A stretch of 64,000 nt of DNA from JANQNX01 sp040217095 (GTDB lineage: Bacteria; Pseudomonadota; Gammaproteobacteria; Eutrophobiales; Eutrophobiaceae), in contig OZ245888.1 of assembly GCA_965229565.1 (NCBI GenBank), forward strand, positions 434,001-498,000, written 5' to 3'. A program made the position numbers and the translations under genes. Below, in pieces: positions 60,465-64,000 of this stretch. The stretch's first letter is position 1. Every line of letters starts with the position of its first letter. Below the pieces are notes generated by a model. It did no database searches and was not told the origin of the DNA. It saw nothing but the letters and a program-made list of their open reading frames with translations.

Positions 60465-60968
60465 ATGTCTGAAAAAATATTCAATGTCCTGTTTCTATGC
60501 ACCGGGAATTCGGCACGCAGTATTATGGCCGAGGCCGTACTGCAAAGACTGGGTATGGGCAGATTCAGGTCATTCAGTGCCGGCAGCATGCCAAAAGGCA
60601 AGGTGAATCCTTACGCGATAGAGTTATTGCAGAAAAACAATTTTAAAACTGCCGATTTTCGCAGTAAAAGCTGGGAAGAATTCAGCGGCGACAATGCACC
60701 GGTCCTCGATTTCGTTTTTACCGTCTGTGACAGAGCGGCAAATGAAGTCTGTCCTGTTTGGCCGGGCCAACCCATGACCGCACACTGGGGTATTGAGGAT
60801 CCTGATCAACCGGAACTGGATGCAGAGCAACAGCGAAGACTGTTTCGTAATGCTTTCCAGGAATTGAGTGCACGCATCAGGATATTTACCAGTCTGCCTA
60901 TCGAGAAACTGGACAAGCTCTCACTACAGAAAGAACTCGACAAGATAGGGAAGGGCCCAGGGAAATAA
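60465..60968 (+). CDS. arsC: Arsenate reductase, LMW tyrosine phosphatase type
   Basis: The 167-residue protein has the phosphate loop LCTGNSARSIMAEAVLQ (Cys-X5-Arg) at the start and the DFVFTVCDRAANEVCPVWPGQPMTAHWG segment with further cysteines, typical of ArsC enzymes of the low-molecular-weight phosphatase fold. It should reduce arsenate to arsenite for export by Acr3. A GAGGTAAACA ribosome-binding site precedes the ATG. It is divergent from arsR-acr3 and somewhat longer than the usual about 140 residues. Confidence 0.9.
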   Translation: MSEKIFNVLFLCTGNSARSIMAEAVLQRLGMGRFRSFSAGSMPKGKVNPYAIELLQKNNFKTADFRSKSWEEFSGDNAPVLDFVFTVCDRAANEVCPVWPGQPMTAHWGIEDPDQPELDAEQQRRLFRNAFQELSARIRIFTSLPIEKLDKLSLQKELDKIGKGPGK

Positions 60969-60982
60969 ATACTGCCAGGAAT

Positions 60983-62269
60983 CTATTCCTGTTCTCGCGC
61001 TACGGCGCGATAACCAATGTCCTTTCGATAAATCATGCCGTCATAGGATATGCCAGCCAGTGCTTCATAGGCCCTGGCCTGGGCATCGGTAACACTATCA
61101 CCAAGCGCGGTTACGCATAAGACACGACCACCGGCAGTGACGGTCGCATCATCCTGTTCTGCCGTGCCGGCATGGAAGACCTTTACACCATCGTCAAACT
61201 TGTTATTTAGACCGGAAATCACATCGCCTTTACTGGAACTGGCCGGGTAGCCAGCGGAAGCAGTGACGACACCCAGTGCGGATCGTTCATCCCATTCGGC
61301 CTCGAATTGATCCAGCTCACCCCGTGTCGCAGCCAGGCACAGCGCCACCAGGTCACTTTGCAGTCGCATCATGATCGGCTGCGTTTCGGGGTCACCAAAG
61401 CGACAATTGAACTCCAGCACCTTTGGCTTACCGTCTTTGGTAATCATGACACCGGCGTAGAGAAAACCCGTATAGGTGCGCTTTTCCTCGGCCATACCCT
61501 TGATAGTCGGCATGATCACTTCTTTCATGATGCGGTCGTGCATATCTGCATCAACGACCGGTGCCGGTGAGTAAGCGCCCATACCACCGGTATTGGGGCC
61601 CTGGTCACCTTCATCACGTGCCTTGTGGTCCTGGGAACTTGCCAGCGGTAAAACATGCTCACCGTCGGCCATGACGATAAAGCTGGCTTCTTCGCCCTCA
61701 AGGAATTCCTCGATTACAATACGATGACCTGCCTCACCAAACTTGTTACCGGCCAGCATGTCGTGAATAGTTGCGATGGCTTCCTGCTCGTCCTGGGCTA
61801 TGACCACACCCTTACCCGCTGCGAGACCATCGGCCTTGATAACAACCGGGAATTCCCCGGACTGTATATACTTAACAGCGGCATCCACCTCTGTGAAGTT
61901 CTGGTACTCCGCCGTAGGGATGTCAAAACGTTTTAAAAAGTCCTTGCTGAAAGACTTGGAACCCTCGAGCACGGCCGCCGCTGAGCGGGGACCAAATATA
62001 GCTAGCCCGGCATCCATGAAATGATCGACGATGCCAGCTACCAGCGGCGCCTCGGGGCCAACGATCGTCAGGTCAATCTTCTCCTTACCGGCGAACTCAA
62101 GCAAGGCATCGATGTCTTCCGCGGCTATGGCCACGTTCTCGAGTTTGGGCTCCATCGCGGTACCGGCATTACCGGGAGCAACATAGACCTTCTCTACCTG
62201 CTGACCCTGTGCCGCCTTCCATGCCAGCGCATGTTCACGACCACCACCACCTACAATAAGCACTTTCAT
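60983..62269 (-). CDS. purD: Phosphoribosylamine-glycine ligase PurD
   Basis: PurD makes glycinamide ribonucleotide in purine synthesis. The 428-residue ATP-grasp enzyme begins MKVLIVGGGGREHALAWKAAQ and has GPEAPLVAGIVDHF, VVIKADGLAAGKGVVIA, DEGDQGPNTGGMGAYSPAP and the KVLEFNCRFGDPETQ metal site. It is separated from purH by a 160-bp spacer with a repeat element, although the two are usually adjacent. Confidence 0.95.
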   Translation of the reverse strand: MKVLIVGGGGREHALAWKAAQGQQVEKVYVAPGNAGTAMEPKLENVAIAAEDIDALLEFAGKEKIDLTIVGPEAPLVAGIVDHFMDAGLAIFGPRSAAAVLEGSKSFSKDFLKRFDIPTAEYQNFTEVDAAVKYIQSGEFPVVIKADGLAAGKGVVIAQDEQEAIATIHDMLAGNKFGEAGHRIVIEEFLEGEEASFIVMADGEHVLPLASSQDHKARDEGDQGPNTGGMGAYSPAPVVDADMHDRIMKEVIMPTIKGMAEEKRTYTGFLYAGVMITKDGKPKVLEFNCRFGDPETQPIMMRLQSDLVALCLAATRGELDQFEAEWDERSALGVVTASAGYPASSSKGDVISGLNNKFDDGVKVFHAGTAEQDDATVTAGGRVLCVTALGDSVTDAQARAYEALAGISYDGMIYRKDIGYRAVAREQE

Positions 62270-62429
62270 TTTTTACTTTTCAACTCGTTAAAAATTTAAA
62301 CTATGTTTACTAGCGTTTTAGATTTTTTGTTAATTCGAGGCGCATTTGGGAGCGAGCAACGGAGTTTATAAATACATAAATGAGTAGCGCAGCAACAATT
62401 GCAACAAAGAAGCAGCAAAAAAATATCCG
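62270..62429 (-). repeat. Operon spacer element C between purH and purD
   Basis: The gap begins right after the purH stop and aligns with the start of the queE-queC spacer, sharing a T-rich stretch, CTCATTTATG, TTTATAAA and the following bases. On the plus strand the hairpin GTTTAT, loop AAATAC, ATAAAT (62373-62390) is flanked by ACGGA and GAGTAGCG. A reading frame continues for 39 codons in frame after the purH TAG (hydrophobic, includes FVAIVAALLIYVF), with no start codon; it may be chance. Confidence 0.6.
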
Positions 62430-63992
62430 CTAGTGCAAGAAGTGGCGCATATTAGTGAAGACCATCGCAATACCATGCTCGTCGGCCGCGGCGATCACTT
62501 CTTCATCACGCATGGACCCACCCGGCTGTATCACTGCCTTGATGCCCACTGCCGCGGCTGAATCAATACCATCGCGGAATGGAAAGAAGGCATCCGAGGC
62601 CATGACCGAGCCGGCAACCTGCAGGTTTTCATCCCCGGCCTTGATAGCCGCAATCCGGGCACTGTAGACACGGCTCATCTGGCCGGCACCGATACCGATC
62701 GTCTGCGCGTTATGCGCATAGACAATCGCGTTGGACTTGACGTACTTGACCACGTGCCAGGCAAACAGCATGTCGTTAAATTGTTCTTCAGTCGGAGTCA
62801 GCTTGCTGACTACCTTGAGATCCTTTCTTGTTATCAAACCCAGGTCATTATCCTGCACCAGCAATCCACCGCTGACCCGCTTGAGGTTAAGCTGCTGCAG
62901 TTGTGTCTTGCGATAACCCACTTCGAGCAAACGCACGCCGGCTTTCTTTGCTATTACCGGGATACAGGCCGGGTCGATTTCCGGGGCGATGATGACTTCA
63001 ACAAATTGCTTATCAATGATTGCCGTTGCCGAATCAACATCGAGTTTTTTATTGAATGCAATAATGCCACCAAAGGCCGAGGTCGGGTCGGTAGCATAGG
63101 CCCGCTCGTAGGCCTCCAGCGGACTGGCGCCCAATGCAACCCCGCATGGGTTGGCATGTTTTACGATAACGCAGGCCGTCTCCGGGAATGACAACACACA
63201 TTCCAGTGCAGCATCGGTATCGGCTATGTTGTTATAGGAGAGTTCCTTACCCTGCAACTGTGTTGCGTTCGCAAGCGTACCGGCTGGCGGCGTTGGCTCT
63301 GAGTAAAACGCGGCGGTCTGATGCGGGTTTTCGCCATAGCGCAGTCCCTGCTTTTTTCGAAACTGTACGGAGTAGGTCAACGGATAATCGAGCGGCTCTT
63401 TATCTTCCGTAAGCCCACCCAGGTAATTGGAGACATTGGCATCATAGGCGGCCGTGTGGGCAAACACCTTTTGTGCCAACCTGAAACGTGTGCCATCGGA
63501 GACAACATTGTCGTGTTGTTTCATCTCGTTTAGCACCATCTCGTAATCCTGTGTATCTACGATGACCGTTACCGAGGCGTGGTTCTTGGCTGCCGAACGC
63601 AGCATGGCAGGCCCGCCAATATCAATATTTTCGATGGCATCATCAAAACTACAATCAGGCTTGCTTACCGTTTGCTCGAATGGATACAGGTTTACTACCA
63701 CAAGGTCGATAGCATCAATGCCGTGCTTTTGCATGACGTCATTATCGGTGCCACGACGACCGAGCAAACCACCATGAATCACCGGGTGCAATGTCTTCAC
63801 ACGTCCATCCATCATCTCCGGAAAGCCGGTATGATCAGAGACCTCGGTTACCTTGACATCGTTATCGGCAAGCAACTTTGCCGTTCCACCCGTAGACAGG
63901 ATTTCCACGCCAAGCGCCTGCAGGCCCTGGCATAATTCAACGATTCCGGATTTATCCGACACACTGACCAGTGCGCGTTTTATCTTGGACAT
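62430..63992 (-). CDS. purH: Bifunctional phosphoribosylaminoimidazolecarboxamide formyltransferase/IMP cyclohydrolase PurH
   Basis: PurH performs the last two steps of IMP synthesis. The 520-residue protein begins MSKIKRALVSVSDKSGIVEL; the N-terminal IMP cyclohydrolase (MGS-like) domain has STGGTAKLLADNDVKVTEVSDHTGFPEMMDGRVKTLHP, and the C-terminal transformylase has ACVIVKHANPCGVA and SVMASDAFFPFRDGID. It lies at the window edge, eight bases from the end, with its start complete. Confidence 0.96.
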   Translation of the reverse strand: MSKIKRALVSVSDKSGIVELCQGLQALGVEILSTGGTAKLLADNDVKVTEVSDHTGFPEMMDGRVKTLHPVIHGGLLGRRGTDNDVMQKHGIDAIDLVVVNLYPFEQTVSKPDCSFDDAIENIDIGGPAMLRSAAKNHASVTVIVDTQDYEMVLNEMKQHDNVVSDGTRFRLAQKVFAHTAAYDANVSNYLGGLTEDKEPLDYPLTYSVQFRKKQGLRYGENPHQTAAFYSEPTPPAGTLANATQLQGKELSYNNIADTDAALECVLSFPETACVIVKHANPCGVALGASPLEAYERAYATDPTSAFGGIIAFNKKLDVDSATAIIDKQFVEVIIAPEIDPACIPVIAKKAGVRLLEVGYRKTQLQQLNLKRVSGGLLVQDNDLGLITRKDLKVVSKLTPTEEQFNDMLFAWHVVKYVKSNAIVYAHNAQTIGIGAGQMSRVYSARIAAIKAGDENLQVAGSVMASDAFFPFRDGIDSAAAVGIKAVIQPGGSMRDEEVIAAADEHGIAMVFTNMRHFLH

Positions 63993-64000
63993 AACAACTA

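Noticed and set aside
60976..60991. Short hairpin (CAGGAAT, ATTCCTG) between arsC and purD as a terminator
   Set aside because: The stem is only seven pairs with a two-base loop and has no T-run on either strand.

Overview
This 64 kb window is a dense, moderate-GC bacterial chromosome segment. Gene order points to a gammaproteobacterium: ygfB-pepP, zapA-6S RNA, rpoN-hpf-ptsN, lptC-lptA-lptB, yebC-ruvC-ruvA-ruvB-ybgC-tolQRAB-pal-cpoB-queE-queC. A soxY-soxZ pair, a PPi-type phosphofructokinase and a membrane pyrophosphatase suggest a sulfur-oxidising, possibly autotrophic lineage. That last point is inference: no RuBisCO and no other sox genes lie in the window. I cannot name a genus. I found no insertion sequence, prophage, CRISPR array or rRNA operon.

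Layout. Positions 1-2.7 kb hold pepP (cut by the window edge), ygfB, a divergent small coiled-coil gene plus zapA, the 6S RNA gene and an EVE-domain gene. From 2.7 to 15.3 kb almost everything is on the minus strand: the LPS-transport and Kdo genes (Na+/Ca2+ exchanger, kdsD, kdsC, lptC, lptA, lptB), then rpoN, hpf, ptsN, hprK, rapZ, a mannose-type EIIA, ptsH, ptsI and mgtE. No sugar permease is present, so this is a regulatory PTS that includes an HPr kinase. From 15.4 to 19.6 kb on the plus strand are amgK-murU (peptidoglycan recycling) and an unusual lytic transglycosylase with two solute-binding domains. From 19.6 to 36.1 kb lies a long minus-strand block: queuosine genes, Tol-Pal, RuvABC, YebC, a hydrolase, nadA, aspS, DUF502 and FmdB. 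A tRNA-Lys gene follows.

From 36.3 to 40.3 kb is a probable tungstate or molybdate uptake locus: a ModE-like regulator with a ligand domain, divergent from a porin and a TupA-like binding protein. From 40.3 to 43.5 kb are a CPBP protease, soxZ, soxY and an M48 protease. From 43.6 to 48.8 kb are PPi-phosphofructokinase, an O-acetylhomoserine sulfhydrylase, a DNA glycosylase and the membrane pyrophosphatase. The remainder holds maf, rdgC, ilvA, rpiA, dtd, hemF, hisB-hisH, a DEAD-box helicase, an arsenic operon (arsR-acr3 with divergent arsC), purD and purH.

The least expected signals are non-coding. (i) Similar hairpin-bearing spacers of 160-200 bp interrupt otherwise tight operons between functional partners: queE/queC, purH/purD and, more weakly, ruvC/ruvA. 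(ii) A 0.6 kb structured region between rdgC and ilvA carries degenerate tandem repeats leading into a symmetric element with inverted ends and hairpins. (iii) Two copies of a 10-bp palindrome, 31 bp apart, lie upstream of the transglycosylase. Other points are a hydrolase gene that seems to start at CTG with a good ribosome-binding site, and several short genes, one of them coupled to hemF by ATGA.
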